A stretch of DNA of 64,000 nt from Pseudomonas sp. JQ170C (GTDB lineage Bacteria > Pseudomonadota > Gammaproteobacteria > Pseudomonadales > Pseudomonadaceae), in assembly GCF_035581345.1 (NCBI RefSeq), contig NZ_CP141608.1:5734501-5798500 (forward strand), read 5' to 3'. This document shows positions 40,377-50,394 of this stretch, piece after piece (positions within the stretch are counted from its first letter, which is position 1; every line of letters starts with the position of its first letter). The notes below the pieces were generated by a model, which ran no database searches, was not told the DNA's origin, and saw only the letters and a list, made by a program, of their open reading frames with translations. The position numbers and the translations under genes were made by a program.

Positions 40377-40514
40377 ATGAAGCGCCTGATCTCCACCCTC
40401 GCGGCGCTCGTCGCGGTTGCCTGCCTCGTTTCCGCCTGTGGCCAGAAGGGCCCGCTGTACCTGCCAGACGACAGCAAAGACGGCAAGAAATCGCAATCGC
40501 ACCAGCATCAGTAA
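40377..40514 (+). CDS. lptM: small lipoprotein LptM (YifL/LppL)
   Basis: This 45-residue gene is easily overlooked. It encodes [20 protein letters not shown] with lipobox cysteine 21 (LVSA-C) and the family signature [10 protein letters not shown], then a short charged tail. LptM helps mature the LptD-LptE lipopolysaccharide translocon by promoting LptD disulfide formation. Nearly every Pseudomonas carries it here (as lppL) directly before lysA; the stop codon lies 9 bp ahead of the lysA start codon, so they are co-transcribed. Confidence 0.93.
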   Translation: MKRLISTLAALVAVACLVSACGQKGPLYLPDDSKDGKKSQSHQHQ

Positions 40515-40523
40515 GGGTAAACC

Positions 40524-41771
40524 ATGGACGCTTTCAACTACCGCGACGGTGAACTGTTCGCGGAAGGTGTGGCCTTGTCGGCCATTGCCGAACGTTTCGG
40601 CACACCTACCTACGTCTACTCGCGCGCCCACATCGAGGCCCAGTACCGTAGCTACACCGACGCCCTGCAGGGTGTTTCGCACCTGGTCTGCTTTGCCGTC
40701 AAGGCCAACTCCAACCTCGGCGTGCTGAACCTGCTGGCCCGCCTGGGCGCAGGCTTCGACATCGTTTCCGGCGGCGAGCTGGAGCGAGTCCTGGCCGCTG
40801 GCGGGCGTGCCGATCGCGTGGTGTTCTCCGGTGTCGGCAAGACCCGTGAAGACATGCGCCGCGCACTGGAAGTCGGTGTGCACTGCTTCAACGTCGAATC
40901 CACCGACGAGCTGGAACGCCTCCAGGTGGTCGCTGCCGAAATGGGCGTGCGTGCGCCGATTTCGCTGCGGGTCAACCCGGACGTCGATGCCGGCACCCAC
41001 CCGTATATCTCCACCGGCCTGAAAGAAAACAAGTTCGGCATCGCCATCGCCGATGCCGAAGAGGTCTACATTCGCGCGGCCCAGCTGCCGAACCTGGAAG
41101 TGGTCGGTGTCGACTGCCATATCGGTTCGCAACTGACCACCCTGGAACCTTTCCTCGACGCCCTCGACCGCCTGCTGGCGCTGATCGACCGCCTCGGCGA
41201 CTGCGGTATCCACCTGCGTCACCTGGACCTGGGCGGCGGTGTCGGCGTGCGCTACCGCGATGAAGAACCGCCGCTGGCCGGTGAATACATCAAGGCCATT
41301 CGCGAGCGCGTTGACGGTCGCGACCTGGCCCTGGTCTTCGAGCCGGGCCGCTACATCGTGGCCAACGCCGGCGTACTGCTGACCCGCGTCGAGTACCTCA
41401 AGCACACCGAACACAAAGACTTCGCCATCGTCGATGCGGCCATGAACGACCTGATCCGCCCAGCCCTGTACCAGGCCTGGATGAACGTCACCGCCGTGCA
41501 GCCACGCGCTGGCGAAGGTCGCACCTACGATGTGGTCGGGCCGATCTGCGAAACCGGTGACTTCCTGGCCAAGGAGCGCACGCTGAACCTGGCCGAAGGC
41601 GACCTGCTGGCTGTTCACTCGGCCGGCGCCTATGGTTTTGTCATGAGCTCGAACTACAACACCCGTGGCCGCTGCGCCGAAATCCTGGTCGATGGTGACC
41701 AGGCATTCGAGGTACGCCGCCGGGAAACCGTGGCCGAGTTGTTCGCCGGCGAAAGCCTGTTGCCGGAGTAA
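40524..41771 (+). CDS. lysA: diaminopimelate decarboxylase
   Basis: The 415-residue PLP enzyme makes lysine from meso-diaminopimelate. The Schiff-base lysine is K60 (CFAVKANSN) and the barrel loop [12 protein letters not shown], the substrate segment DCHIGSQL, and the C-terminal [11 protein letters not shown] and [14 protein letters not shown] are typical. Spacing to dapF is 4 bp. lptM-lysA-dapF-DUF484-xerC-HAD forms one operon with overlaps or short gaps. Confidence 0.97.
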   Translation: MDAFNYRDGELFAEGVALSAIAERFGTPTYVYSRAHIEAQYRSYTDALQGVSHLVCFAVKANSNLGVLNLLARLGAGFDIVSGGELERVLAAGGRADRVVFSGVGKTREDMRRALEVGVHCFNVESTDELERLQVVAAEMGVRAPISLRVNPDVDAGTHPYISTGLKENKFGIAIADAEEVYIRAAQLPNLEVVGVDCHIGSQLTTLEPFLDALDRLLALIDRLGDCGIHLRHLDLGGGVGVRYRDEEPPLAGEYIKAIRERVDGRDLALVFEPGRYIVANAGVLLTRVEYLKHTEHKDFAIVDAAMNDLIRPALYQAWMNVTAVQPRAGEGRTYDVVGPICETGDFLAKERTLNLAEGDLLAVHSAGAYGFVMSSNYNTRGRCAEILVDGDQAFEVRRRETVAELFAGESLLPE

Positions 41772-41775
41772 TCCC

Positions 41776-42606
41776 ATGCTGCTGCGTTTTACCAAAATGC
41801 ATGGGCTGGGCAATGACTTCATGGTCCTGGACCTGGTCAGCCAACATGCGCACATCCTGCCCAAGCACGCCAAGCAATGGGGCGACCGGCACACCGGCAT
41901 CGGCTTCGACCAGCTGTTGATTGTCGAAGCGCCGAGCAATCCGGAAGTGGATTTCCGCTACCGGATCTTCAATGCCGACGGCTCCGAGGTCGAGCAGTGC
42001 GGCAACGGTGCGCGCTGCTTTGCCCGCTTCGTGCTGGACAAGCGCCTGACCGCGAAAAAGCGCATCCGCGTCGAAACCAAGGGCGGCATCATCGAACTGG
42101 ACGTGCGCAACGACGGGCAGATCTGCGTCGACATGGGCCCGCCCCGACTGGTGCCGGCCGAGATTCCGTTCGACGCACCGGCCCAGGCCCTGAGCTACCC
42201 GCTGGACGTGGCCGGACAGCACGTCGAACTGGCCGCCGTGTCGATGGGCAACCCCCACGCGGTGCTGCGCGTCAACGACATCAACAATGCTCCGGTTCAC
42301 GAACTGGGGCCCAAGATCGAACACCACCCGCGCTTCCCGCAACGGGTCAATGTCGGCTTCATCCAGGTCATCGACCGCCACCGCGCCCAGTTGCGCGTCT
42401 GGGAACGCGGCGCCGGGGAAACCCAGGCCTGCGGTACCGGCGCCTGTGCAGCGGCCGTTGCGGCGATCAGCCAGGGCTGGATGGATTCGCCCCTGCTGAT
42501 CGACCTGCCTGGTGGACGCCTGTCCATCGAATGGGGCGGTCCCGGCAAGCCGGTGCTGATGACCGGCCCCGCCGTACGCGTGTTTGAAGGACAGGTTCGT
42601 CTATGA
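41776..42606 (+). CDS. dapF: diaminopimelate epimerase
   Basis: The 276-residue enzyme interconverts LL- and meso-diaminopimelate using two cysteines, C75 (EQCGNGARC) and C219 (QACGTGACA). The N terminus [17 protein letters not shown] is conserved. The product feeds both peptidoglycan and lysine synthesis via the adjacent lysA. The next gene begins 13 bp downstream. Confidence 0.97.
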   Translation: MLLRFTKMHGLGNDFMVLDLVSQHAHILPKHAKQWGDRHTGIGFDQLLIVEAPSNPEVDFRYRIFNADGSEVEQCGNGARCFARFVLDKRLTAKKRIRVETKGGIIELDVRNDGQICVDMGPPRLVPAEIPFDAPAQALSYPLDVAGQHVELAAVSMGNPHAVLRVNDINNAPVHELGPKIEHHPRFPQRVNVGFIQVIDRHRAQLRVWERGAGETQACGTGACAAAVAAISQGWMDSPLLIDLPGGRLSIEWGGPGKPVLMTGPAVRVFEGQVRL

Positions 42607-42619
42607 GTGAGTATCGACC

Positions 42620-43357
42620 ATGACCGATCAGCCCCAGGCTCCCGCCGAACAGCCCACCGACCTTAGCGCCGAGGGCTCGACGCCCACCCTCGGGGCTGAG
42701 GCCGTGGTTGCCTACCTGCGCGACAACCCGACATTCTTCGCCGAGCATGATGAGCTGCTCAGCGAACTGCACATCCCCCACCAGCGCGGCGACACCGTCT
42801 CGCTGGTGGAGCGCCAGCTCAAGCTGCTGCGCGACCGCAACATCGAGATGCGTCATCGCCTGTCGCAACTGATGGATGTGGCCCGCGACAACGACCGCCT
42901 GTTCGACAAGACTCGCCGCCTGATCCTCGACCTGCTTGATGCCGACAGCCTGGAAAGCGTGGTCATGGCCGTCGAAGACAGCCTGCGCCAGGAATTCAAG
43001 GTGCCCTTCGTCAGCCTCATTCTGTTCGGCGAAAGTGCCGCCCCGGTCGGCCGCTGGGTCAACAGTGCCGACGCCCAGCAAGCGATCGGCGGGCTGCTGT
43101 GCAGCGGCAAGACCGTCAGCGGCAACCTGCGCGAGCATGAGCTGGACTTCCTGTTCGGCGAAGAGCAACGCAAGGAAGTCGGTTCCACCGCCGTCGCCAC
43201 CCTCAACCACCAGGGCCTGCACGGGGTCTTGGCGATTGGCAGTCGCGACCCGCAACACTACAAGAGCTCGGTCGGCACCCTGTTCCTCAGCTACATCGCC
43301 GAGGTACTGGGCCGCGTAGTGCCACGCTTTACCCAGACCCTGCGCCCGGTGCGCTGA
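42620..43357 (+). CDS. DUF484 family protein (GAF-like)
   Basis: The 245-residue soluble protein starts with a low-complexity Gln/Pro segment, then the DUF484 core: [27 protein letters not shown], a coiled coil ([16 protein letters not shown]), and a GAF-like alpha/beta domain ending in [15 protein letters not shown]. It is invariably between dapF and xerC in gammaproteobacteria. Its function is unknown. The stop overlaps the xerC start by 1 bp. Confidence 0.9.
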   Translation: MTDQPQAPAEQPTDLSAEGSTPTLGAEAVVAYLRDNPTFFAEHDELLSELHIPHQRGDTVSLVERQLKLLRDRNIEMRHRLSQLMDVARDNDRLFDKTRRLILDLLDADSLESVVMAVEDSLRQEFKVPFVSLILFGESAAPVGRWVNSADAQQAIGGLLCSGKTVSGNLREHELDFLFGEEQRKEVGSTAVATLNHQGLHGVLAIGSRDPQHYKSSVGTLFLSYIAEVLGRVVPRFTQTLRPVR

Positions 43358-44256
43358 TGGAACGCCAGCTGCAGGCCTTCAGTGCGCACCTGCGTAATGA
43401 GCGCCAGGTGTCCGAACACACCCAGCTGGCCTACCGCCGCGACCTGGAAAACGTCCTGGCGTTTTGTTCCAAAAGTGCCATCGGCAGCTGGAATGACCTG
43501 CAGATCCAGCACCTGCGCCAGTTCATCGCCCGCCAGCATCACCAGGGGCAATCCTCGCGCAGCCTGGCACGATTGCTTTCAGCAGTACGCGGCTTCTACC
43601 GCTACCTCAACCGCGAGGGCCTGTGCAGCCACGACCCGGCCAACGGCCTGTCGGCGCCCAAGGGTGAGCGGCGCCTGCCCAAGACCCTCGACACCGACCG
43701 CGCCCTGCAACTGCTCGAAGGTGGGGTGGAGGACGATTTTCTCGCCCGCCGCGACCAGGCCATGCTCGAACTGTTCTACTCATCGGGCCTGCGCCTGTCA
43801 GAGCTGACCAGCCTGAACATCGACCAGCTGGACCTGCCCGCAGGCCTGGTCCAGGTGCACGGCAAAGGCAGCAAGACCCGCGTGCTGCCGGTCGGCCGCA
43901 AGGCCCGCGAAGCCCTCGAACAATGGCTGCCCCTGCGCGCCGGCAGTGGCCCGCAGGACGGTGCCGTGTTCGTCAGCCAGCAAGGGCGACGCCTGGGGCC
44001 ACGCGCCATCCAGATGCGGGTACAGGCCGCCGGTGTCAGGGAGCTGGGCCAGAACCTGCACCCGCACATGCTGCGGCACTCCTTTGCCAGCCACTTGCTT
44101 GAGTCGTCTCAGGATTTGCGTGCAGTACAGGAGATGCTCGGCCATGCCGACATCGCCACCACACAGATCTACACTCACCTTGATTTCCAGCATCTGGCCG
44201 CCGTCTATGACAGCGCCCACCCTCGGGCCAAACGCAGTAAGGACAGCGATTCATGA
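43357..44256 (+). CDS. xerC: tyrosine recombinase XerC
   Basis: The 299-residue recombinase has the full catalytic set: R146, K170, H237, R240, H263 and the nucleophile Y272. The N-terminal SAM-like domain ([23 protein letters not shown]) binds the core site. With XerD it resolves chromosome dimers at dif. In P. aeruginosa the gene is called sss. It is not part of a mobile element here: it sits inside the lysA-dapF operon. Confidence 0.96.
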   Translation: MERQLQAFSAHLRNERQVSEHTQLAYRRDLENVLAFCSKSAIGSWNDLQIQHLRQFIARQHHQGQSSRSLARLLSAVRGFYRYLNREGLCSHDPANGLSAPKGERRLPKTLDTDRALQLLEGGVEDDFLARRDQAMLELFYSSGLRLSELTSLNIDQLDLPAGLVQVHGKGSKTRVLPVGRKAREALEQWLPLRAGSGPQDGAVFVSQQGRRLGPRAIQMRVQAAGVRELGQNLHPHMLRHSFASHLLESSQDLRAVQEMLGHADIATTQIYTHLDFQHLAAVYDSAHPRAKRSKDSDS

Positions 44257-44948
44257 GTATCAAGCTGATCACATTCGACCTGGACGATACCTTGTGGGAC
44301 ACCGCACCGGTGATCGTCAGCGCCGAAGCGGTCCTGCGTGACTGGCTGGCCGCCAACGCGCCGGACCTGGGTGCCGTCCCCGTGGAACACCTGTACGCCA
44401 TTCGTGAGCGCCTGGTGCTGGCCGAGCCTGGCCTCAAGCATCGCATCAGCGCCTTGCGCCGGCGCGTGCTGTTCCACGCCCTGGAGGATGTCGGCTACAG
44501 CGAGAACAAGGCCCGGGAACTTGCCAACGAAGGGTTCGAGGTGTTCCTGCACGCCCGTCACCAGATCGACATCTTCCCCGAGGTGCAGCCGGTGCTGGAG
44601 ATTCTGCGCCACCACTACACCCTGGGCGTGGTCACCAATGGCAATGCCGATGTACGCCGCCTGGGCCTGGCCGACTATTTCAAGTTCGCCCTCTGCGCCG
44701 AGGACCTGGGGGTAGGCAAGCCCGACCCGCAACCCTTCCTCGAAGCCTTGCGCCACGGCCAGGTCGAAGCGCATGCCGCCGTGCACATCGGCGACCACCC
44801 CGGTGATGATATTGCCGGTGCTCAGCGCGCCGGCCTGCGGGCGATCTGGTTCAATCCCCAGGGCAAGGCGTGGGAGGCCGACAGCCGCCCAGATGCCGAG
44901 ATCCAGCGCCTGTCGCAACTGCCCGAGCTGCTCAACAGCTGGCGATGA
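44253..44948 (+). CDS. HAD family hydrolase (YigB-like)
   Basis: The 231-residue phosphatase has all four HAD motifs: D9-L-D11-D-T (nucleophile), TNGNAD, the K in [11 protein letters not shown], and [13 protein letters not shown]. The helical cap between motifs I and II resembles YigB, a flavin mononucleotide phosphatase of riboflavin metabolism in E. coli, which is also encoded beside xerC. The ATG overlaps the xerC stop (ATGA). Confidence 0.88.
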   Translation: MSIKLITFDLDDTLWDTAPVIVSAEAVLRDWLAANAPDLGAVPVEHLYAIRERLVLAEPGLKHRISALRRRVLFHALEDVGYSENKARELANEGFEVFLHARHQIDIFPEVQPVLEILRHHYTLGVVTNGNADVRRLGLADYFKFALCAEDLGVGKPDPQPFLEALRHGQVEAHAAVHIGDHPGDDIAGAQRAGLRAIWFNPQGKAWEADSRPDAEIQRLSQLPELLNSWR

Positions 44949-44951
44949 CCC

Positions 44952-45028
44952 CCGGTAGGAGCGGGCTTGCCCCGCGATAGCGATTGACCTGTCACACCGC
45001 ATCGCGGGGCAAGCCCGCTCCTACAGGG
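44952..45028. repeat. inverted pair of REP elements
   Basis: REP copies at 44954-44978 and 45001-45025 face each other with a 22-bp spacer (AGCGATTGACCTGTCACACC-GC). Between the HAD gene and sutA. Confidence 0.92.
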
Positions 45029-45031
45029 CAC

Positions 45032-45063
45032 AAAAAAGCCCGCAGCGACGGCGGGCTTTCTTG
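45032..45063. terminator. bidirectional terminator (HAD gene / sutA)
   Basis: The 9-bp stem AAAGCCCGC/GCGGGCTTT (45035-45059) is flanked by a run of A on the left and TTTCTTGTT on the right. It can end both the plus-strand operon and the minus-strand sutA transcript. Confidence 0.85.
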
Positions 45064-45076
45064 TTGACGCAACCAC

Positions 45077-45400
45077 TCAGATAGGGCGGCTGCCGTACTT
45101 GTTGTCTGGCTTCTTGGGCGGATCGGCGACCACGTTGGCCTCCACTTCCTGCACCTTGCCACCACGGGAGAGGAACTCTTCCATGGCCTTGGCCAGCGCA
45201 TCACGCTCTTTCTGCTTGGCTTCCATGCTCGGCATCTCGTCTACCGAGACAGCGGCCTTGGACTTGCCCTTGGCAACGGGAGCCGGGCTATCGTCACCAC
45301 CGTCGTCAGCTACGTCATCAGCTGCCGCTTCAAGGCCTTCATCGCCTTCGTCTTCATCGCCTACTTCGAGGTCGTCATTTTCCAGATCGTCGTCGCTCAT
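45077..45400 (-). CDS. sutA: RNA polymerase-binding regulator SutA
   Basis: The 107-residue protein is strongly acidic and disordered at its N terminus, with a central helix (EAKQKERDALAKAMEEFLSRG) and the conserved end NVVADPPKKPDNKYGSRPI (part). This matches SutA of P. aeruginosa (PA14_69770), an acidic protein that binds RNA polymerase beta and raises transcription of ribosomal genes during slow growth. The likely promoter is 290 bp upstream, which implies a long leader. Confidence 0.92.
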   Translation of the reverse strand: MSDDDLENDDLEVGDEDEGDEGLEAAADDVADDGGDDSPAPVAKGKSKAAVSVDEMPSMEAKQKERDALAKAMEEFLSRGGKVQEVEANVVADPPKKPDNKYGSRPI

Positions 45401-45688
45401 GTTCTACCTCATGACTTGCGAAAAGCAGATTAGTTATAGACCAGCAGCGCCAGGAATCGACAGCTACCGGAAAAAATTCAAGGGCCGCGGGTTTGCCGCC
45501 ACCTCAGGCATGCGCCATGGCATATGGCGAATGCCGTGCAGGCCCCGCTCTTGGCAGGACCTGACAAAATAAAAGAGCTGCCGACAGTACCTCTGTCGAC
45601 CTACCCTGGCGTGATCAGCCTGCTCATTGGCAAGCCTAGCAAAGGGTAGCGAAGTTTGCGGACAGCTTGTCTGCACCCTTCGGCGCGC

Positions 45689-45716
45689 ATTCTAGCGTGC
45701 TCAGAGAAAAATCAAA
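45689..45716 (-). promoter_or_regulatory. candidate sigma-70 promoter of sutA
   Basis: On the minus strand, TTTGAT (-35) and TAGAAT (-10) are spaced by 16 bases, with GCGCGCC just downstream. The start codon of sutA is 288 bp away. A second, nearer promoter was not seen but cannot be excluded. Confidence 0.4.
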
Positions 45717-45834
45717 GTGCCTAAATATCACTCCGGCTTGTAAGTTTTCGACCTTGCACAAAACAACCGCAAAAGCCGCGACAAAAGCACGTCCGGAAAC
45801 CGTTTGCGTTGCCTGAAAACGACAAATCGCAGGC

Positions 45835-45867
45835 AAAAAAATGCCCGGCAAGCCGGGCAAGTTTTTT
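45835..45867. terminator. amtB terminator
   Basis: Stem TGCCCGGC/GCCGGGCA (45842-45859) with seven A on the left and six T on the right, 9 bp past the amtB stop codon. The minus-strand RNA ends in a long U-tract. Confidence 0.88.
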
Positions 45868-45875
45868 CGAGGGCG

Positions 45876-47207
45876 TTACAGGTTATAGCCGCGCTCGTTG
45901 TGTTGCGCCAGGTCGAGACCGACCGACTCTTCTTCTTCGTTGACCCGCAGGCCCATGACCAGATCCAGCACCTTGAGAATCACGTAGGTGACAATCGCGG
46001 TGTAGATCACGGTGAAGCCAACCCCCTTGGCTTGAATCCAGACTTGAGCGCCGATGTCTTCGACGGTGCCGAAGCCACCCAGTGCCGGGGCTGCGAACAC
46101 ACCCGTGAGGATTGCGCCGACGATACCGCCGATACCGTGAACACCGAAGGCATCGAGCGAGTCGTCGTAGCCCAGTTTGCGCTTGAGGCTGGTGGCGCAG
46201 AAGTAGCAGATCACACCGGACATCAGACCAATCACCAGGGCGCCCATCGGGCCTACGGTACCGGCTGCCGGGGTAATGGCGACCAGGCCGGCCACCACTC
46301 CGGAGGCGATGCCCAGGGCGCTTGGCTTACCGTGGCTGATCCATTCGGCGAACATCCAGCCCAGTGCCGCAGCGGCGGTAGCAATCTGGGTGACCAGCAT
46401 GGCCATGCCGGCGGTACCATTGGCTGCAGCCGCAGAGCCGGCGTTGAAACCGAACCAGCCGATCCACAGCATCGCCGCGCCCATGAGGGTGTAGCCCAGG
46501 TTATGCGGGGCCATCGGCGTGGTCGGGAAGCCCTTGCGCTTACCCAGGACCAGGCACGCGACCAGGCCTGCGATACCGGCGTTGATATGCACCACGGTGC
46601 CGCCAGCGAAGTCCAGCACGCCCCAGTCCCACATCAGGGCGCCGTTGCCGCTCCATACCATGTGGGCAATCGGTGCGTAGACCAGCGTGAACCAGATGGC
46701 CATGAAGATCAGCATCGCCGAGAACTTCATGCGCTCGGCAAAGGCACCGACGATCAGCGCCGGGGTGATGATCGCAAAGGTCATCTGGAAGGTAATGAAC
46801 ACGGCTTCAGGGAACAGCGCCGCTGGAGACGTCAGGCTCGACGGCGTCAGGCCAGCCAGGAAGGCTTTGGACAGGCCACCGACGAAGGAATTGAAGTTGA
46901 CTACACCTTGCTCCATACCCGTGGTATCGAACGCCAGGCTATAGCCGTAGACCACCCACAGGACACTGATCAGACCCGTGATCGCAAAGCACTGCATCAT
47001 CACCGAAAGCACGTTCTTGGAACGCACCATACCGCCGTAGAACAGGGCCAGACCAGGGATGGTCATGAACAGCACCAGGGCTGTGGCGGTCAACATCCAG
47101 GCGGTGTCGCCGGAGTTGAGGACGGGGGCTGCCTCCTCTGCCAGGGCCAGGCCGGGCATTACGAGGGACAAAAGGGCTCCTAGCCCTGCGAATTGACGCA
47201 GAGTCAT
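45876..47207 (-). CDS. amtB: ammonium transporter AmtB
   Basis: The 443-residue inner-membrane channel has a cleaved signal peptide (LSLVMPGLALA) and eleven helices. ALFYGGMVRSKN, the twin-histidine region (NLGYTLMGAAMLWIGWFGFNAGS; HGIGGIVGAILTG) and GDFAGGTVVHI-type segment (here LDFAGGTVVHINAGIAGL) are canonical. It conducts ammonia and is blocked by unmodified GlnK, which is encoded 42 bp upstream in the same operon. The order glnK-amtB is conserved. Confidence 0.96.
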   Translation of the reverse strand: MTLRQFAGLGALLSLVMPGLALAEEAAPVLNSGDTAWMLTATALVLFMTIPGLALFYGGMVRSKNVLSVMMQCFAITGLISVLWVVYGYSLAFDTTGMEQGVVNFNSFVGGLSKAFLAGLTPSSLTSPAALFPEAVFITFQMTFAIITPALIVGAFAERMKFSAMLIFMAIWFTLVYAPIAHMVWSGNGALMWDWGVLDFAGGTVVHINAGIAGLVACLVLGKRKGFPTTPMAPHNLGYTLMGAAMLWIGWFGFNAGSAAAANGTAGMAMLVTQIATAAAALGWMFAEWISHGKPSALGIASGVVAGLVAITPAAGTVGPMGALVIGLMSGVICYFCATSLKRKLGYDDSLDAFGVHGIGGIVGAILTGVFAAPALGGFGTVEDIGAQVWIQAKGVGFTVIYTAIVTYVILKVLDLVMGLRVNEEEESVGLDLAQHNERGYNL

Positions 47208-47249
47208 GTTGTTATCTCCTGGGGCTTTGGGGTTTGGTGAGGCTTTTTT

Positions 47250-47995
<746 letters not shown>

Positions 47996-48259
47996 ATGCT
48001 CGCGCCCAAAGCCTTTCTCGATGCCCTGAGCGACCAAGCCTCGCGCCTGTTCAGCGGCGACACCTCGCAGCCCCGCGCCGAACTCGAAAGCCAGTTCAAG
48101 GCCCTGCTACAAAGCGGCTTCAGCAAACTGGAGCTGGTCAGCCGGGAAGAATTCGACAGCCAGATGGTGGTACTGGCCCGCACCCGCGCGCGTCTTGAAG
48201 CGCTGGAAGCCAAAGTGGCTGAAATGGAAGCCCGCCTGAATCCGCCAGCGGCGGAATAA
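47996..48259 (+). CDS. ubiK: ubiquinone biosynthesis accessory factor UbiK (YqiC)
   Basis: The 87-residue protein matches the BMFP family: an amphipathic N-terminal helix (PKAFLDALSDQASRLF), then SQFKALLQSGFSKLELVSREEFDSQMVVLARTRARLEALEAKVAEMEARL (given as its key parts), a trimeric coiled coil. UbiK binds UbiJ and assists ubiquinone synthesis at the membrane. Its ATG follows CCGAAC without a strong ribosome binding site. A single degenerate REP starts 10 bp beyond the stop codon. Confidence 0.92.
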   Translation: MLAPKAFLDALSDQASRLFSGDTSQPRAELESQFKALLQSGFSKLELVSREEFDSQMVVLARTRARLEALEAKVAEMEARLNPPAAE

Positions 48260-48269
48260 GTACCTACCT

Positions 48270-48297
48270 CTCGCGGGGTAAGCCCGCGCCTACCAGA
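48270..48297 (-). repeat. REP element (single)
   Basis: CTCGCGGGGTAAGCCCGCGC-CTACCAG matches the REP consensus with two substitutions; it directly borders the second repeat family. Confidence 0.85.
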
Positions 48298-48299
48298 CG

Positions 48300-48339
48300 G
48301 CCGCTGCGCGGCCGATCGCAGGCTGACGCCAGCGGCTAC
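48300..48339 (-). repeat. second repeat family, copy 1
   Basis: Read on the minus strand this begins TGTAGCCGCTGGCGTCAGCC and continues TGCGATCGGCCGCGCAGCGGC. It is 39 of 40 bases identical to 63563-63602. It contains internal GC-rich inverted repeats (GGCCGCGC), typical of a REP-like hairpin. Confidence 0.85.
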
Positions 48340-48349
48340 AAGGATCTGG

Positions 48350-48405
48350 CCTGTAGCCGCTGCCGAGGAACGAGGCTACGATCGACTGCGCAGCAGTCGT
48401 CAGAC
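48350..48405 (+). repeat. second repeat family, divergent copy
   Basis: It starts CTGTAGCCGCTGCCGAGGAA and continues CGAGGCTACGATCGACTGCGCAGCAGTCG; the ends resemble copy 1 but the centre differs. Copy 1 and this one are arranged head to head. Confidence 0.6.
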
Positions 48406-48420
48406 AAGAACACCGCGAAA

Positions 48421-48597
48421 TCAGCCCCGCACCCGCTGCAGCTCTATCCCGTCCAGCAGCGCATCAATCAAGGCCTTCGCCATATCCTGCGAATGCTGGG
48501 CCGACCAGGCGAACCCTCGCCCTTGTGCACTGGTGAATTGCAGCGCCTGGCCCATGGTGGCGCTGGCGCACTTGAGGTACAGCGACGCATGTACCAA
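48421..48597 (-). CDS. possible small gene or 3' remnant of a larger gene
   Basis: A 58-codon frame opens at a TTG and reads LVHASLYLKCASATMGQALQ, then FTSAQGRGFAWSAQHSQDMA and KALIDALLDGIELQRVRG before its TGA. Amino-acid composition looks coding, and the frame is open for five more codons upstream. No Shine-Dalgarno sequence is present and an REP pair lies just upstream, so it may be the surviving end of a larger gene. I do not recognise the family. Confidence 0.35.
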   Translation of the reverse strand: MVHASLYLKCASATMGQALQFTSAQGRGFAWSAQHSQDMAKALIDALLDGIELQRVRG

Positions 48598-48627
48598 TGA
48601 GAAGTGTCTGACAGAAAACAGCTACAT

Positions 48628-48700
48628 GGTAGGAGCGGGCTTGCCCCGCGAAGGCGGTACGGCTGATCCACCGCATTCGCGGGGCAAGCCCGCTCCTACT
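48628..48700. repeat. inverted pair of REP elements
   Basis: Copies at 48628-48652 (GGTAGGAGCGGGCTTGCCCC-GCGAA) and 48676-48699 (its inverse) are separated by 23 bases, upstream of comM. Confidence 0.92.
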
Positions 48701-48798
48701 GAAAAAACCAGACTCACTCTTCCCCGCTACCACCCCCCACGCCCCACTATCCTTGCAACGCCGCAGGACGCGGCCCCAGCATCGATCATGGAGTGCTC

Positions 48799-50289
48799 AT
48801 GTCCCTCGCCCTTGTCCACAGCCGCGCCCAGGTGGGCGTATCGGCCCCGGCGGTCAGTGTCGAAGCTCACCTGGCCAACGGCCTGCCCGCCCTGACCCTG
48901 GTTGGTTTACCCGAAGCCACCGTCAAGGAAAGCAAGGACCGCGTTCGCAGCGCGATCCTCAATTCGGGCCTGGAGTTTCCGGCCCGGCGCATCACCCTCA
49001 ACCTTGCCCCGGCCGATCTGCCCAAGGACGGCGGGCGCTTCGACCTGGCCATTGCCCTGGGAATTCTGGCCGCCAACGGACAGTTCCCGAGCCAGGCACT
49101 GGACGAAGTCGAATGCCTGGGCGAGCTGGCGTTGTCTGGTGCCGTGCGGCCGGTACAAGGCGTTTTGCCGGCAGCACTGGCCGCACGGGCAGCCGGGCGC
49201 GCACTGGTGATCCCGCGGGAAAACGCCGAAGAGGCCTGCCTGGCCAATGGCCTGGTGGTGTACGCCGTCGAGCATCTGCTGGAGCTGATTGCCCACTTCA
49301 ACGGCCAGGCACCGCTGGCCCCCTATGCCGCCAACGGCTTGCTGCTACAGATACAACCCTACCCCGACCTGAATGAAGTGCAGGGCCAGCAGGCCGCCAA
49401 GCGTGCGCTGCTGGTGGCCGCTGCCGGCGCGCACAATCTGCTGTTCAGCGGCCCACCCGGCACCGGCAAGACGCTGCTCGCCAGCCGCCTGCCCGGCCTG
49501 TTGCCACCGCTGGATGAGCGCGAGGCGCTGGAAGTGGCGGCTATCCAGTCGGTGGCCAGCCACGTCCCCCTGAGCAGTTGGCCGCAACGCCCCTTTCGTC
49601 ACCCTCACCATTCGTCTTCTGGCCCGGCCCTGGTCGGCGGTGGCAGCCGCCCGCAACCGGGCGAAATCACCCTCGCCCACCATGGCGTGCTGTTCCTCGA
49701 TGAGCTTCCGGAGTTCGAGCGCCGGGTACTGGAGGTGCTGCGCGAGCCGCTGGAATCGGGCGAGATCGTTATCGCCCGGGCCAAGGACAAGATCCGCTTT
49801 CCGGCCCGCTTCCAGCTGGTCGCCGCCATGAATCCCTGCCCCTGTGGATACCTCGGCGACCCCAACGGCCGCTGTCGCTGCGGCAGCGACCAGATCCAGC
49901 GCTACCGCAACAAGCTCTCGGGCCCCTTGCTCGACCGCATCGACCTGCACCTGACCGTCGCCCGCGAAGCCACCGCCTTGTCGGCCACCTGCAACAATGG
50001 CCAAAGTAGCGCCAGCATCGCGGCACTGGTTGCCGAGGCACGAGACACCCAGCACCAGCGCCAGGGATGTGCCAATGCCTTTCTCGACCTGCCTGGCCTG
50101 CGCCAGCACTGCGGGTTATCCACAGCCGACCAGCACTGGCTCGAAAGCGCCTGCGAGCGCCTGACCCTGTCGCTGCGCGCCGCCCACCGGCTGCTCAAGG
50201 TCGCCCGCACGCTGGCGGATCTTGACCAGGCCCCTCACATCGTCCGCGAGCACCTGGCCGAAGCCCTGCAGTATCGACCCGGCAACTAA
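48799..50289 (+). CDS. comM: YifB/ComM family AAA+ ATPase (Mg-chelatase-like)
   Basis: The 496-residue protein has an N-terminal Lon-protease-like domain (SLALVHSRAQVGVSAPAVSV), a central AAA+ domain with Walker A (SGPPGTGKTLLASRLPG) and Walker B (VLFLDELPEF), and a C-terminal Mg-chelatase domain with a zinc-like cysteine cluster (NPCPCGYLGDPNGRCRCG). ComM is a branch-migration helicase for natural transformation. ATG at 48799 has GGAG upstream; a GTG six bases earlier is in frame but too near it. Confidence 0.93.
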   Translation: MSLALVHSRAQVGVSAPAVSVEAHLANGLPALTLVGLPEATVKESKDRVRSAILNSGLEFPARRITLNLAPADLPKDGGRFDLAIALGILAANGQFPSQALDEVECLGELALSGAVRPVQGVLPAALAARAAGRALVIPRENAEEACLANGLVVYAVEHLLELIAHFNGQAPLAPYAANGLLLQIQPYPDLNEVQGQQAAKRALLVAAAGAHNLLFSGPPGTGKTLLASRLPGLLPPLDEREALEVAAIQSVASHVPLSSWPQRPFRHPHHSSSGPALVGGGSRPQPGEITLAHHGVLFLDELPEFERRVLEVLREPLESGEIVIARAKDKIRFPARFQLVAAMNPCPCGYLGDPNGRCRCGSDQIQRYRNKLSGPLLDRIDLHLTVAREATALSATCNNGQSSASIAALVAEARDTQHQRQGCANAFLDLPGLRQHCGLSTADQHWLESACERLTLSLRAAHRLLKVARTLADLDQAPHIVREHLAEALQYRPGN

Positions 50290-50394
50290 TAAATAAGTGC
50301 TATTGAAGTGCCATTATTGGTATGGTGGAATAAAGTAAGTTAGCAATCGACACTAACCTCGCAACTAATTCCCCTCGCATAAGTATTCAAATCC

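Larger units (their letters stand above)
45401..45875. other. 475-bp gap between sutA and amtB
   Basis: No credible coding region. It contains the amtB terminator at its right end (45835-45867), a candidate minus-strand promoter (45689-45716), and a stretch of about 290 bases that would be the sutA leader. No other repeats or structural RNA were recognised. Confidence 0.7.
48260..48798. other. 539-bp repeat-rich gap between ubiK and comM
   Basis: It contains one REP copy at 48270-48297, two members of a second repeat family at 48300-48405, a possible 58-codon gene on the minus strand (48421-48597), and an inverted REP pair at 48628-48700. The comM leader occupies the last 90 bases. Confidence 0.75.

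Noticed and set aside
40362..41939. A 525-codon minus-strand frame opposite lptM-lysA
   Set aside because: Antisense to lysA, which has all catalytic residues.
43357..44256. An integrase marking a mobile element
   Set aside because: The tyrosine recombinase is the housekeeping XerC in the dapF operon; no att sites, tRNA or phage genes are near.
45804..47183. A 459-codon plus-strand frame opposite amtB
   Set aside because: Antisense to the ammonium transporter; His/Gln/Arg-rich and without structure.
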